Source of the DNA: Apoda limacodes
Lineage: Eukaryota > Arthropoda > Insecta > Lepidoptera > Limacodidae
Length of the DNA: 64,000 bases
Direction of reading: 5' to 3'
NCBI GenBank assembly: GCA_946406115.1
Contig: OX291562.1
Span: forward strand, 464,001 to 528,000
Of the stretch, positions 46,701 to 51,686 are shown piece after piece (positions within the stretch are counted from its first letter, which is position 1; each line of letters opens with the position of its first letter). The translations under genes and the position numbers were made by a program. The notes below the pieces were generated by a model. The model was not told the DNA's origin and made no database searches. It was given only the letters and a program-made list of their open reading frames with translations.

Positions 46701-48028
46701 CCTCAGTTTGGTGTGCCTTTTGGCAAAGCCTCCTCCAACTCTCTCCATTGTGGTCTGTCCTCTGCAACTCTAGTCCAGTAAGGCCCCAGGGTAAGGTGGA
46801 TGTCATCTTCCCACCTAGTTTTAGGGTGTCCATGTTTTCTAATCCCGTCTCTTGTCTCCCCTTAATAATTTTTAACATTTAGTTGCCAAAATTATTATTT
46901 GATTTATTATATTATGACAATTTAAGGTACATTGTGATGATTAAACAATATGTAAGAAGTTATGATTTTTTCTATATTCACAAAATTTTAATCATACTGC
47001 ATTATAAAACTAGATGTATTATTCTAGTAGTTAACTGCTTGAATATATGTTACAAATTTATATGCTAAAAACTAATTAACATGCTCAGTTGTATCTACAT
47101 TAGCTTACATCGAAGACATTTAGTAGCTAAAATAGTATTTTTAGATGTGCATTTGTGGTGGCTAACTTAGTGATTCAGAGGACAATGTAAATCTTAGAGG
47201 AGAATAATGCTATTAAATGGAAGTCAGATTAATTTAGCACACTTTAATAATAATAATAATAATCAGTATGAATATTTTTTCTCCTTTCTTGGTTACACTT
47301 GACAAAATATCATACCTTCTTTGAGAGCGGGAAGTTCTCGTAGGTGCACATTTCACAGATCCACTTCCCACAATCGGCCCCGGGCCCCGCGCTACCTGTC
47401 AACTGTATGATACACACATGTTTTAAATTACAGTTTTAGTAAACCAGAATGTTGGACAGTAAATATTGAATTTTGTGAATGGGTGTAGTTTCGTAAAACA
47501 ACCAAAACACTAAACCCAAATTATGCAAAGACTATGTAGCATACTATGTGCAAAACTCATACATACATACATAAATTTGTTATAAAACGATCTACTGCTT
47601 TTTATAAACCATAACCCTAACACTGATCTCACTAATATACAGACATACATTCATCATTTTATTGAAAGCCAAAGTTAGCAAATTACGTAACTTTGTACAA
47701 AAGCCCTTTAAAATATAAAGTGGCAACACTAAACTGAATATTTTAGGCATGAGCTTCATAGCTTTTTGGAGGCTTAAAATATAAACCATTTTTTTCAATG
47801 ATGAATGCTTGAGAACACCCACAAATTACTTTAAATACTACAGTTAAGTTATTATGCATTGATTGATGAATTAATGTTGTGTCATACCTGAACAGTGTGG
47901 GACTGTGTGACATTAGCAAGATTGTCAAGTGGTGAGCCACCACATTCCTCAGCAGGTGTGCTGGCATCCATTGCGACAGCCAGAGACACAGACTTCTTGT
48001 GTGCGCCATCCTGTGACTCCTCACTCAT
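15941..48028 (-). CDS. trbd: Trabid: OTU-family deubiquitinase with NZF zinc fingers (16 coding exons)
   Basis: Predicted 661-residue homologue of vertebrate ZRANB1/TRABID, a cytosolic deubiquitinase known to prefer K29- and K33-linked (and K63) ubiquitin chains and linked to Wnt and immune signalling. Exon joins are all GT-AG with compatible phase, and the exon sum is 1986 nt including the stop. Domains: NZF1 at about 60-86 (Cys 63, 66, 77, 80), NZF2 at about 143-170 (Cys 146, 149, 160, 163), ankyrin-like ubiquitin-binding domain about 205-300, OTU domain about 340-600 with catalytic Cys395 (AGDC) and His535 (YTRGHF), acidic tail DPDTDDE. The human protein is about 708 residues with three NZFs; only two were found here. 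Introns contain numerous mobile elements, and the longest is 11 kb. Identification rests on strong collinear similarity over all exons. Confidence 0.93.
16485..17165. repeat. 48-bp minisatellite, about 14 copies, in trabid intron 15
   Basis: A unit containing GGTTAGGTAGGCCGTAGGAG recurs every 48 bp (for example 16488 and 16536), with substitutions and short indels between copies. Because 48 is a multiple of three, long open frames appear on the minus strand (16468-16899 and 16854-17132). These repetitive peptides are a by-product of the repeat, not a gene. The array fills nearly half of the 1.6-kb intron between exons 15 and 16. Confidence 0.9.
17594..17615. repeat. (GT)n tract just inside trabid intron 15
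   Basis: Uninterrupted GT dinucleotides adjoin the exon 15 donor. On the transcript strand the intron starts GTGAGTACACACACAC. Confidence 0.9.
17622..17776 (-). CDS. trbd: trabid coding exon 15 (OTU C-terminal helices)
   Basis: Encodes SEESIVRRWV, VTPGGVLAARL and MCEEWLNHYRRL, collinear with the human WLDCCVTEGGVLVA and EKWLDRYRQ region. Acceptor GCAG and donor GTGAGT are clear. If the intron is retained, the donor itself supplies an in-frame TGA two residues later. Confidence 0.9.
17887..17980 (-). CDS. trbd: trabid coding exon 14 (OTU)
   Basis: Encodes AVYLPLTDAEGKLLPVHFLT, matching the human FLPLVDSERKLLHVHFLS strand-loop. Phase 1 in and phase 0 out. Only a 110-bp intron separates it from exon 15. 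Confidence 0.92.
18000..18875. other. Intronic sequence, no gene recognised
   Basis: Lies in trabid intron 13. It contains a GC-rich patch around 18160-18470 with a run of G near 18181 and of C near 18204. Open frames there match no known protein. It may be an unrecognised repeat. Confidence 0.4.
18876..19689 (+). repeat. Solo LTR-like repeat, copy 1
   Basis: About 814 bp, similar over its length to 27568-29001. Features expected of an LTR on the plus strand: a TATAAATATAGAGCG box near 19511, an AATAAA-like signal near 19640, and no adjacent gag or pol. Because it sits in a trabid intron alone, it would be a solo LTR left by recombination. The exact ends and target duplication were not resolved, so another repeat class is possible. 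Confidence 0.6.
19702..19776. repeat. (TG)n tract next to the trabid exon 13 donor
   Basis: About 75 bp of TG repeats with a few interruptions, ending 5 bp before the donor of exon 13. On the transcript strand it is a CA-rich run near the start of intron 13. Confidence 0.9.
19787..19919 (-). CDS. trbd: trabid coding exon 13 (OTU, catalytic His)
   Basis: Encodes IYLPLLWEPEFC and LGYTRGHFSALVPIE. This is nearly the human sequence around catalytic His585 (LGYTRGHFSALV), with His535 here. Acceptor TTGCAG and donor GTGAGA; phase 1 in, phase 2 out, agreeing with both neighbours. Confidence 0.95.
20226..20334 (-). CDS. trbd: trabid coding exon 12 (OTU)
   Basis: Encodes LHVFALAHVVRRPIIVYGV then SFRGEPLGYAGFH. 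It matches the human HIFVLAHILRRPIIVYGV segment almost residue for residue. Acceptor CCACAG and donor GTCAGT. Confidence 0.95.
20400..21539. other. Intronic AT-rich sequence, no gene recognised
   Basis: Start of the 11-kb trabid intron 11. AT-rich with no recognisable motif. Confidence 0.4.
21540..21980 (-). pseudogene. LINE reverse-transcriptase C-terminal fragment
   Basis: The minus strand encodes NALVRSGLEYCSVV, a stop where Trp is expected, then SPHYQIYIQSIESIQKRF and LYKLINGILDS. This is the thumb and C-terminal region of CR1/R1-like LINE reverse transcriptases, where LVRS..EY...VW is characteristic. Stops show that it is dead. It is not family A or Jockey. Confidence 0.7.
22066..22509. 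repeat. 40-bp minisatellite, 11 copies, in trabid intron 11
   Basis: The motif GAGCTGTGACG recurs every 40 bp at 22070, 22110 and so on to 22470, followed by TGTTAAACGTAGCGAAATAC. Copies differ by about 0-3 substitutions with no length changes, so expansion is recent. There are no unique spacers, so it is not a CRISPR array. Confidence 0.97.
22787..25255 (+). pseudogene. Non-LTR retrotransposon (LINE family B), endonuclease and RT, decayed
   Basis: The endonuclease part begins near 22840 (AQDFGFTGKSAINTSAGLI, GRPYGGVAILWRKSVF) and continues around 23200-23330 (SWLDHCLV, then YNWSDHY). RT pieces follow: KGKSPGHDGISIEHLQHAGD near 24170, NYRPISLATT near 24350, and KYNVTKSELLVF with FKYLGHWVSDSL near 24680-24820, then FARCTEAVKVLLFKSFCQSF. 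The normal YADD region is reduced to SYAGDKVLL, losing an Asp position. Many stops and frameshifts. Its clade is not certain; it differs from family A, Jockey and I-like copies in this window. Confidence 0.8.
25303..26584 (-). mobile_element. mariner transposon, 1282 bp, near-intact ends
   Basis: Bounded by 29-bp perfect inverted repeats (CGAGGGTCGTTCGATAAGTC and its complement) and flanked by TA on both sides (25301-25302 and 26585-26586), the mariner target duplication. Length is normal for the group. It lies in trabid intron 11, with the transposase in the same orientation as the gene. Confidence 0.97.
25339..26430 (-). pseudogene. mariner transposase (DD34D), frameshifted
   Basis: Cut-and-paste transposase in three frames: helix-turn-helix N-terminal part (26386-26177, LIRHYFLKGKTSEVTHKKL), middle part (26180-25827, VREIAEAIGIS, then VDETWIHYY with the first Asp), and C-terminal part (25890-25339, HHDNAPAHTS and LAPSDYYLFP with the other two Asp). 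Exactly 34 residues separate the last two Asp, the mariner signature. Frameshifts near 26180 and 25830 break the protein, and no ATG is in frame upstream of the first part. All three catalytic Asp are still present, so the inactivation looks recent. Confidence 0.93.
26590..27567. other. Intronic AT-rich sequence, no gene recognised
   Basis: Within trabid intron 11. Contains loosely repeated CCTTTATAGTGG-like phrases near 26800-26890. No coding motif. Confidence 0.4.
27568..29001 (+). repeat. Solo LTR-like repeat, copy 2, with a 610-bp extra segment
   Basis: Matches copy 1 (18876-19689) at both ends: the TTTACTATTTGTTGATATC region, a TATAAATATAGAACG box near 28828 and an AATAAA near 28955. 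Between 28101 and 28710 it carries sequence absent from copy 1, with TAAG on each side (28097-28100 and 28711-28714). Confidence 0.6.
29010..29690. other. Intronic sequence with a short degenerate repeat
   Basis: No gene. A phrase GCGTGAATT followed by AGCAATACG occurs at about 29411-29440 and again at about 29515-29545, suggesting a decayed tandem unit of about 105 bp. Confidence 0.4.
29700..30370 (+). pseudogene. Jockey-type LINE, ORF2 C-terminus and 3' UTR
   Basis: Frames from 29720 read KRSLHKLQTLQNRFLRAASG and SWYVRNADLH, then LPTIPQYFKDLAVRFFERTQ, the usual C-terminal region of Jockey reverse transcriptases. One frameshift joins the parts. A GC-rich 3' UTR follows, similar to 10042-10437, ending in an A-run near 30380. 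The open frame to 30285 runs into UTR-like sequence and is not a real extension. Confidence 0.85.
31080..31250 (+). pseudogene. RTE-type LINE 3' end fragment
   Basis: Contains ATTAGGAAAGGGTTATGTCC near 31191, a diverged form of the ATTGGGAAAGGCCTATGTCC phrase that marks the C-terminus and 3' end of RTE LINEs in moths. The preceding residues GNRNWMDEIHGG-like fit the same family across frames. Short and decayed. Confidence 0.5.
31386..31521 (-). CDS. trbd: trabid coding exon 11 (OTU)
   Basis: Encodes FWERWVSWERLQ, VPEEAQLRAEWGRLLAAA and PGTALHQ, matching human WKDWESWY, REEQWQEDWAFILSLA and PGASLEQ. Starts with one base completing a Ser codon begun in exon 10; donor GTAAAT. Very GC-rich compared with the AT-rich introns. 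Confidence 0.93.
32125..32386. repeat. Composite repeat: 5S rRNA-like block between inverted GAGTCGG heads
   Basis: The left side (32125-32149) has the CCGGCCAAGTGTGAGTCGGG head in plus orientation, and the right side (32342-32386) has the same head inverted, longer and diverged. Between them is a 5S rRNA-like block. The arrangement lies in trabid intron 10. Confidence 0.75.
32241..32284 (+). ncRNA. 5S rRNA-derived fragment (internal promoter region)
   Basis: AGTTAAGCAACGTCGGGC and GTCAGTACTTGGATGGGCGA correspond to the box A to box C part of animal 5S rRNA. The first half of the gene is missing and the sequence leaves the 5S pattern after ACCGC, so it is a pseudogene or SINE3-type promoter, not a working rRNA gene. 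Confidence 0.85.
32598..32868 (-). CDS. trbd: trabid coding exon 10 (OTU, catalytic Cys)
   Basis: Largest exon. Encodes IEELPGAIQEQLFSELLDRE, VNWSAELAEGLGSRVFALWN and SAGDCLPDAVLQAAYGVFD. The AGDC Cys (residue 395) aligns with the catalytic Cys443 of human TRABID. Phase 1 in and phase 2 out, both confirmed by neighbours. Confidence 0.96.
32964..33077 (-). CDS. trbd: trabid coding exon 9
   Basis: Encodes PDLAQAIRRHV, KKGDFPCRYINEFCTFFLPA, matching human PELTEQIRREI and QRKGDFACYFLTDLVTFTLP. It links the ankyrin-like and OTU parts. The intron to exon 10 is only 95 bp. Confidence 0.93.
33219..33304 (-). CDS. trbd: trabid coding exon 8 (ankyrin-like region end)
   Basis: With the last bases of exon 7 it reads LAIRFQREDILSTLL, against human LAIRFQRQDMLAILL. 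This match selects the TTAAG acceptor at 33305-33309 over a CAG 7 bp further in, which would break the frame. Confidence 0.92.
33500..33834 (+). pseudogene. LINE family A, 3' end fragment in trabid intron 7
   Basis: Encodes FYHRAAHHQQRVY, QPKWSRSVP and, after frameshifts, FFKNDMIRFLK, then a 3' UTR and a TATAAAAAAAAA tail. It lies opposite to trabid. More diverged than the copies at 36442 and 42569. Confidence 0.8.
33880..34600. other. Intronic sequence, no gene recognised
   Basis: Remainder of trabid intron 7, AT-rich, no coding motif or named repeat seen. Confidence 0.4.
34604..34751 (-). CDS. trbd: trabid coding exon 7 (ankyrin-like ubiquitin-binding domain)
   Basis: Encodes VVEGSISCVEAYLGAGGDPA and EVQLLNRASAFDAGHTLVHL, matching human VVEGDLAAIEAYKSSGGDIA and EVRLLNRPSAFDVGYTLVHL. 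This part of TRABID folds into ankyrin repeats that bind ubiquitin. Confidence 0.95.
35119..35287. repeat. 34-bp minisatellite, 5 copies, in trabid intron 6
   Basis: GGTCATAC starts units at 35119, 35153, 35187 and 35221, with GGTCATAG at 35255, exactly 34 bp apart. Units share the GTGGAATCCGTGGGTCTTAT core with several substitutions each. Confidence 0.95.
35796..35909 (-). CDS. trbd: trabid coding exon 6
   Basis: Encodes INEMSNSESASPAELDAGGR, a basic RRAKRK stretch and NNIDWIWLQACL, the last aligning with human KKTDWLFLNACV at the start of the ankyrin-like domain. The first part is a low-complexity linker. Donor GTACGT and acceptor TACAG. Confidence 0.88.
36293..36350 (+). repeat. GAGTCGG-head interspersed repeat fragment
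   Basis: A diverged copy of the 8819-9110 head, including TTGCGCACCGAGGGTTCCGT, without the rest of the element. It lies about 90 bp before the family A copy. Confidence 0.6.
36442..37871 (+). mobile_element. LINE family A, 5'-truncated insertion in trabid intron 5
   Basis: The left edge falls inside the RT coding region (DPSNYRP near 36442), and the right end has the family's 3' UTR and a TATAAAAAAAAA tail near 37858-37871, as expected from incomplete target-primed reverse transcription. The orientation is opposite to trabid. Confidence 0.9.
36492..37811 (+). CDS. LINE family A reverse transcriptase, 439-residue open frame
   Basis: Reverse transcriptase fragment that would copy LINE RNA at a nicked target. 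Visible motifs in order: DRQYGFRHGRST (about 20-31), LACSLDIAKAFDRVWHQGLL with the first Asp, GVPQGSVLSPTLFLLHINDM, the active-site box CYADESTGDAY (DNA 36918-36950), the SISKSIGILGV region, KSQVRPHMEYCCHLWAGA and the C-terminal LWNELPAKVF. Other copies have YADD where this one has YADE (GAA at 36930-36932), so an essential catalytic Asp is lost. There is no endonuclease and no RNase H. The chosen ATG is an internal Met; homology begins upstream at 36442. It is the least decayed copy in the window but is probably inactive. Confidence 0.85.
   Translation: MMERVINTQLLRYLEKHDLISDRQYGFRHGRSTSDLLVYLTHKWALAIESQGEALACSLDIAKAFDRVWHQGLLSKLPSYVVPEGLCKWVASFLSGRRIRAVVDGSCSDSMDINAGVPQGSVLSPTLFLLHINDMLEINNIHCYADESTGDAYYTGRASIPRSVVEEKREELVSQIEIGLSKVSDWGRENLVRFNPSKTQVCAFTAKKTPFTVVPQFQNTSLSISKSIGILGVHISSDVQFRDHLLDKVKLASKKLGVLNRAKQYFTSGQRLLLYKSQVRPHMEYCCHLWAGAPGYQLGPFHSVQRRAVRLVDVPKLTCVIEPLSLRRDFASLCVFYRLYNGLCSEELFEMMPTATFYHRTARHRQGIHSHTLEPKWSRTVRFQRNFLPRTLRLWNELPAKVFSKEYSMGFFKKEVIRFLKGRQRASDALGVASVHRLR
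37880..38460 (+). repeat. Two diverged copies of a non-coding interspersed repeat
   Basis: Two segments (about 37900-38150 and 38160-38460) share CCAAATTTCATGATTCTAGG-like and GGTTTTGATT phrases and each ends in GACAGACAGA-rich sequence. Such phrases are common in arthropod short interspersed repeats. Class unassigned. Confidence 0.55.
38892..39000 (-). CDS. trbd: trabid coding exon 5 (second half of NZF2)
   Basis: Encodes TCTYENWPKSLKCAMCGAPP, the Cys-Cys pair and Asn-Trp core of an NZF zinc finger that binds ubiquitin, followed by a linker rich in Ala and His. The first zinc ligand is in exon 4. Acceptor TTGCAG, donor GTCAGT. Confidence 0.95.
39025..39060. repeat. (CA)n tract upstream of trabid exon 5
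   Basis: CACACACA run on the plus strand about 30 bp inside intron 4 from the exon 5 acceptor; GT-rich on the transcript strand. Confidence 0.85.
39310..39505 (+). pseudogene. RTE-type LINE C-terminal fragment
   Basis: Encodes MKIQWAGYIARMDEM, stop, KPRIGKRKVGKPKNRWVDDI and EKWTDTQKVEE. The order WAGH.ARM, GRP..RW.DD, W is the C-terminal signature of RTE reverse transcriptases. One internal stop, no upstream RT. In trabid intron 4. Confidence 0.8.
39890..40230 (+). pseudogene. Unidentified coding-like remnant
   Basis: An open frame from 39899 (TADWKRHSRSVFVSMFAHFG, YSLMIDRKFQRRGIEASLL, CWNRDLISPW) continues after a frameshift near 40150 with LDIAAVRSIISARNRYRDTL and a stop at about 40226. 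The smooth join across one frameshift suggests a decayed real protein of over 105 residues, probably from a mobile element. I do not recognise the family. A TATAAAG near 40376 and repeat-like sequence follow, so an LTR element is possible. Confidence 0.4.
40231..41071. other. Intronic sequence, no gene recognised
   Basis: Rest of trabid intron 4. Contains a TATAAAG box near 40376 and CTGGGCAGGTACCAGG near 40636, possibly part of an LTR. Not resolved. Confidence 0.35.
41072..41166 (-). CDS. trbd: trabid coding exon 4 (first half of NZF2)
   Basis: Encodes a linker (VADRLRPLRISSPAQQP) and ends CKWPCP, the Trp and first zinc Cys of NZF2, which continues in exon 5 as TCTYENW. A GT-rich run precedes its TTCAG acceptor. 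Confidence 0.9.
41255..41400 (+). pseudogene. LINE family A 3' scrap in trabid intron 3
   Basis: About 145 bp matching the family A end: GGGGTTCTTCAAGATGGGAG, GTAACGCGCGAGTAATAACC, and CAGACCGTATGCTTGTTTGC. It fills half of a 298-bp intron. Confidence 0.7.
41465..41582 (-). CDS. trbd: trabid coding exon 3 (second half of NZF1)
   Basis: Starts CTMCRSSKPLLGEDIYRLQD, completing the first NZF whose other half is in exon 2 (human NZF1 reads CTMCRAQRP), then a Pro/His-rich linker. The 39 codons plus one base fit both neighbours. Confidence 0.94.
41870..42040 (-). pseudogene. Probable LINE RT C-terminal scrap
   Basis: The minus strand encodes TSRNLALAFYVVRVLRG, NSRILERLSLRVPDDCVR and an RRRRRR run. 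The spacing resembles the C-terminal domain of CR1/R1-like LINE ORF2 (a helical pair then LRVP...R.R). Short and without catalytic motifs. Confidence 0.4.
42569..43698 (-). pseudogene. LINE family A, 5'-truncated copy in trabid intron 2
   Basis: On the minus strand: GLCKWVASFLSGRRIRAVVD, GVPQGSLLSPTLFLLHINDM, the intact CYADDSTGDAY box, KSQVRPHMEYCCHLWAGAPG, then after frameshifts the C-terminal part and 3' UTR ending near 42569 at an A-run (T-run on plus). It begins inside RT at 43698. The orientation is the same as trabid and opposite to the copy at 45180. Confidence 0.9.
43761..44783. mobile_element. 1023-bp foldback element with long internal inverted repeat
   Basis: Both ends read ACAGGGTTACTGGT inward, with similarity extending about 36 bp. 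TATATA lies outside each end and may be the target. Internally 43803-44037 pairs with 44207-44440 in inverted orientation: AATCTCGTATCCAAT-like and GTTTCTTACACAAAGAC blocks are shared with few mismatches. No transposase. The right side has about 300 extra bases. Superfamily unassigned. Confidence 0.88.
44790..45170. other. Repeat-like non-coding sequence
   Basis: Two loosely similar phrases around ATCATCCCCTAAGAGAGTAA and ATCATTCCCTAAAGAATAAA at about 44901 and 45039 suggest a decayed short repeat. Confidence 0.4.
45180..46510 (+). pseudogene. LINE family A, decayed copy (linker to 3' end) in trabid intron 2
   Basis: From the endonuclease-RT linker (FEIKFQFIDIIGGRTA near 45265) through RT start (ANVHPVPKKGVRSDPSNYR near 45585, DLISDRQYGFRHS near 45715) to the catalytic box region (CYVDDSTGDTYY near 46020) and C-terminus. 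Numerous frameshifts and several deletions; YVDD replaces YADD. Inverted relative to 42569-43698 in the same intron. Confidence 0.82.
46690..46875 (-). pseudogene. RTE-type LINE C-terminal fragment
   Basis: On the minus strand it reads GIRKHGHPKTRWEDDIHLTL, PYWTRVAEDRPQWRELEEAF and AKRHTKLRDIL, the C-terminal end of an RTE reverse transcriptase in nearly clean frame. It lies in trabid intron 2 in the same orientation as the gene. The upstream RT is missing. Confidence 0.85.
46880..47315. other. Intronic AT-rich sequence, no gene recognised
   Basis: Contains an (AAT)n run near 47248-47262 and nothing coding. Confidence 0.45.
47316..47402 (-). CDS. trbd: trabid coding exon 2 (first half of NZF1)
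   Basis: Encodes DCGKWICEMCTYENFPLSKK, the Trp, first zinc Cys pair and Asn-Phe core of NZF1 (human: KWACEYCTYENWP). It is 29 whole codons, phase 0 at both ends, with acceptor ATACAG and donor GTATGA. Confidence 0.95.
47888..48028 (-). CDS. trbd: trabid coding exon 1 (start codon)
   Basis: ATG at 48028-48026 starts MSEESQDGAHKKSVSLAVAM, and the exon ends QSHTVQ at a GTATGA donor, phase 0, joining exon 2. The human protein likewise has only a short stretch before NZF1 and begins MSE. No earlier in-frame start was needed. This N-terminus is poorly conserved, so an alternative start is possible. Confidence 0.8.
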
Positions 48029-48840
48029 TGTACCATCAATTATAACATGAGGAGACTACCACTTTACTGACTTTATTAACATAATCACAAGATATACAGA
48101 AATACTACTGTTTACTAAACTTGTTGTAGTCATGGACTCCAGTCTGGGTGGTAATTGTTGAAGGACAACTGTACACTTTGGTTGATTCCTGAAAATATAG
48201 TATTTAGGTAAGTAGATGTTAAAAATCTTAATAATGTATATACCTACACGATACATCAATACAATTTACCGCAGTTGTTCAGAAAAGATCAACCTCAATA
48301 TTTTTAGAACTCTAGAATGCTGTCACAGACGGTAAGCTTGGCAAAGTTTACAATGTGAAGACTACTGTTTTGGCATTGTTGCACAACATACAAATAGGCT
48401 TTCACCATCTACGGTTAGGAAACAATACTGCGTAAAGTAAGAAAGCGATTTAATGTAAATCAAGAAAGGGACTTCTTCCTTTCACTCACTAAAAAACAGT
48501 AGGCACAAAAAACTCTGAAAACTTTACTATATTTAGAAAGAACGTGAAACAAACCTGAGGAATGTGGAAAAAAGAAAATACAATGGAAGTAAAGGAGTAT
48601 GTACCTATGGCAAAATATTTATAAAGTATTTTGATTTGACAAATAAATTTGTATAAGACGAGTTGGTTGGGAACTTATAAAAAATAAATAGAATATAGTA
48701 TTTTTATGCGTTACGATTGGAGCAATATATTTCAGATCTCATTTTAACCAATAGCTAAGAAGTATACCCTACAATTCACCAATACAAAAACATACAATTT
48801 TCAAAATGGCAGATTCAAAAAAAGTTTCTATGAAAATACA
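48029..48840. other. Upstream of trabid: putative 5' UTR and promoter region
   Basis: About 800 bp between the trabid ATG and the 3' end of the I-like LINE. No coding motif. A 5' UTR exon or promoter is expected here or further upstream, but I see no clear core element. Confidence 0.4.
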
Positions 48841-49101
48841 TTTTTTTTTTCATTTTATTTAGGTATTGGTTATGAACCATCAACCTTCACATAAATAAGT
48901 AACAAAATATACAGTAAAATTTAAAAGAGCATTTAAAATTACTTTACAAAACCAATCAAAATTGAAAACAAAGGACAACAGAACATAAAATTACAACTTA
49001 CATAACAAAAAAAACTTTACAGTATATAACATAAAAAAATTATAAAAGAAATGAAAAAAAAGGAATTAACTTAGAATTAACTTAATTATATATACCAAAA
49101 A

Positions 49102-50449
49102 TCAAATTCTACCACCTGTATTTACAATAAAATCATGAATTGCAGGATATATAATACGGAATTTCAACAATTTTTGAACATCAGAAGGAATAGTTTCATA
49201 TTTAATAAATCTTTGCAAACACTTATAAATAACAATCGTTGTAATGAAAATGCGGAACACACAAAAATTATATGATGAAGGTCGCAAGTATCGTAGTTGC
49301 AGTATACACTTAGCATTATTTATTATGTTTAAACGGGCCAAATGAGATGGTAATCTGCAGTGGCCTATTCTGATTCTGCTTAGAGTGGTGATAAAATCCC
49401 TGGGACAGTAGCCTTTGCATTTCTCAAACCATGCTTTAGTTGACGGTTCTGGTTCTATTTCTGCAAGCCATTTACCTTTGATTTCTGTACTAGTTTTAAG
49501 GTATGAAGTCCATCTTTTGATCATGTTCTGTTTTAAGAACAATACAAGATCAGAATAAGGAACATGGAAGTTGCATTCTAAGGTGTTAGCAGATGATTTA
49601 GCAAGAGAATCTACAAGTTCATCCAAGAATACCTGAGTGACCATTTGGTACCCAACCAAATTCAATTAAGATGTTCAGGTTCTTTAATTTAAAAACTAAT
49701 ACCTTTAGTTCGTATATTGAATAATAGGTAGATGCATTTAAATTTTTACTCGAGAGGGCTTGAAGAGGACTCATCGAGTCATATAGGATTAAATATTTGT
49801 TAATGGTTCTGTTTTTATTTAAATCGGAAATAACATAATTAACGGCATATATAATAGCAAGAATCTCAGCTGAGTAAACTGAGAAAAAGTTATCGCATGT
49901 ATAGACATGACCTAGTTTATAATTAGCAACGTAAAAAGCAAAGCTTGTCCTATGAGGTGTTTTAGAACCGTCAGTATAAATTTTAATGAAGTCAGATTTA
50001 CTGCTCAAAAATTCAAAAAAATCAAACTTAGAATTAAACCTATTTAAACAAATTGTAATATCCACAATTTTACTGTAAAAATCAATATAGTAGCAGGGTA
50101 ATAAATTAGTCCAATGCACTATGTCTTGAAATTCGAAATTGAGATAGATTATTGATTGATTAATATTAGGGCAGATTATTAACGGTATTACATTATAATT
50201 CGGTATTACAAATTCAGAAATATATCTAGAGATTACATAATTGTCACGGCCAATTAATTTCAAAGAGAATTTATTAGTTATGTAAGCTCTTCTAATAAAT
50301 AAAGGAACAATACCAGTCTCCACTTCTAAGGAATTTATAGGAGATGATTTCATAGCTCCACATATTATACGTAGTGCTTTATTTTGTAATACATCAAGTT
50401 TCTTTAATAAATGAGAAGAAGCATTGTTATAAAATGCACCCATTGTCAA
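49102..50449 (-). pseudogene. I-like LINE ORF2 C-terminal part with RNase H domain
   Basis: Follows RT after a frameshift near 50440. The RNase H residues are present: IYTDGSKTP (Asp), YSAEILAIIYAV (Glu), LILYDSMSPLQAL (Asp), and after a second frameshift near 49640 VDSLAKSS (Asp). RNase H degrades the RNA strand of the RNA-DNA hybrid during retrotransposition. The end (residues to 49102) has a C-terminal basic region with CKGYCPRDFITTLSRIRIGH, typical after RNase H in this clade. Confidence 0.85.
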
Positions 50450-51686
50450 AGTGACCTCGAACTATTGCAATGTATAATGATTTTAATCTTTTAGGGTCAG
50501 CACCCCATTTCAGTCCGCATAATGATTTCAAAATGTTCACACTTCTTTCAGCTTTCTTAGTTATATAAAGGATATGAGACTTCCAAGATATGTCGTAATC
50601 AAGTAAAATGCCAACATATTTTACAAAAGTATTATTAGAGAGAATAGAGTCATCATAAACTATTTTAGGTGAAAGCAAATTTTTCTTGCTAAATACTATG
50701 ACTGAACTTTTTGATGTATTGATCTCGAGTTTAAAATGGTTTTTAAATAGATTACTGATCGTTTTTAAGCATGAATTCATAATGATTTCTCCTTCATTTA
50801 AGATGCTGCATTTTACATATAATAGTAGGTCATCAGCAAATAGCAAATGTTTCACTTGTTCAGGAATACTATGCATAAAAGGAATTAAACTTAAAATAAA
50901 TAATAAAGGAGATATTACTGATCTTTGTGGGGTGCCTTTGTGACTAGCTTTTGGACCATATAGAGTTGTCTTGCATTTTAAAAACGATTTCCTATCATGT
51001 AGAAAATTAAAGATCCATTTTAGAAGTTCGCCTGGGATACCTAGATTATATAAGCTGTTAATTAAATAACTATGGTCAATATTGTCGAAAGCGCCTTTGA
51101 TATCAAGAAATACTGCCAGTGTCAATTGGTTTTCAGAAAAGTTGTTATGTATATCACCAACGAAGCAACCCAAATTGTCCATAGTGCTTTTGCCTTTACG
51201 GAATCCATATTGGTTGCTAGGAATTAAAGAGTTGTTCTTAATATACCATTCTAACCTGTTTTTGAGCATAGTTTCAAATAATTTTCAAAAGCATGAAGTT
51301 AGAGAAATGGCTCTATAACCATCCAAGGAATCCTTTTCTTGATTAGCTTTAGGGATGGGGATGACATGTTGAGTTTTCCAGCTTTCTGGAACTATTTTAT
51401 TAGACCATAAATTATTATATATTTTTAAAAGATAAGTTTTAGAAACGTAAGGCATATTTTTAATTAGTATATATGGTATACCGTCAGGCCCAGGAGCCGT
51501 GTCACGTTTGGAGTTTAAGGCAGTCAACATTTCACCAAAAGAAAAGTTATCTAATAGCCACTGTGCAGAATCGCTACCTTTGCTGGAGAACAAGGTTAGT
51601 AAAAAACTAAAATCACCCATAGTACAATCCGAGAAGACCTTTTCTAAAAAGTTATATGCGTTATTAGGATCGTAAAAAAATCCCAA
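50427..51686 (-). pseudogene. I-like LINE ORF2 reverse transcriptase
   Basis: Motifs: DTAPGPDGIPYILIKNM, HVIPIPKANQEK, GYRAISLTSCF, then one in-frame stop at 51287-51285, NQYGFRKGKSTMDNL, LAVFLDIKGAFDNIDH with the first Asp, TPQRSVISPLLF (usual PQGS changed to PQRS) and LLFADDLLLYV with the catalytic Asp pair intact. The single stop and the Gly to Arg change at PQGS would disable it. Confidence 0.9.
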
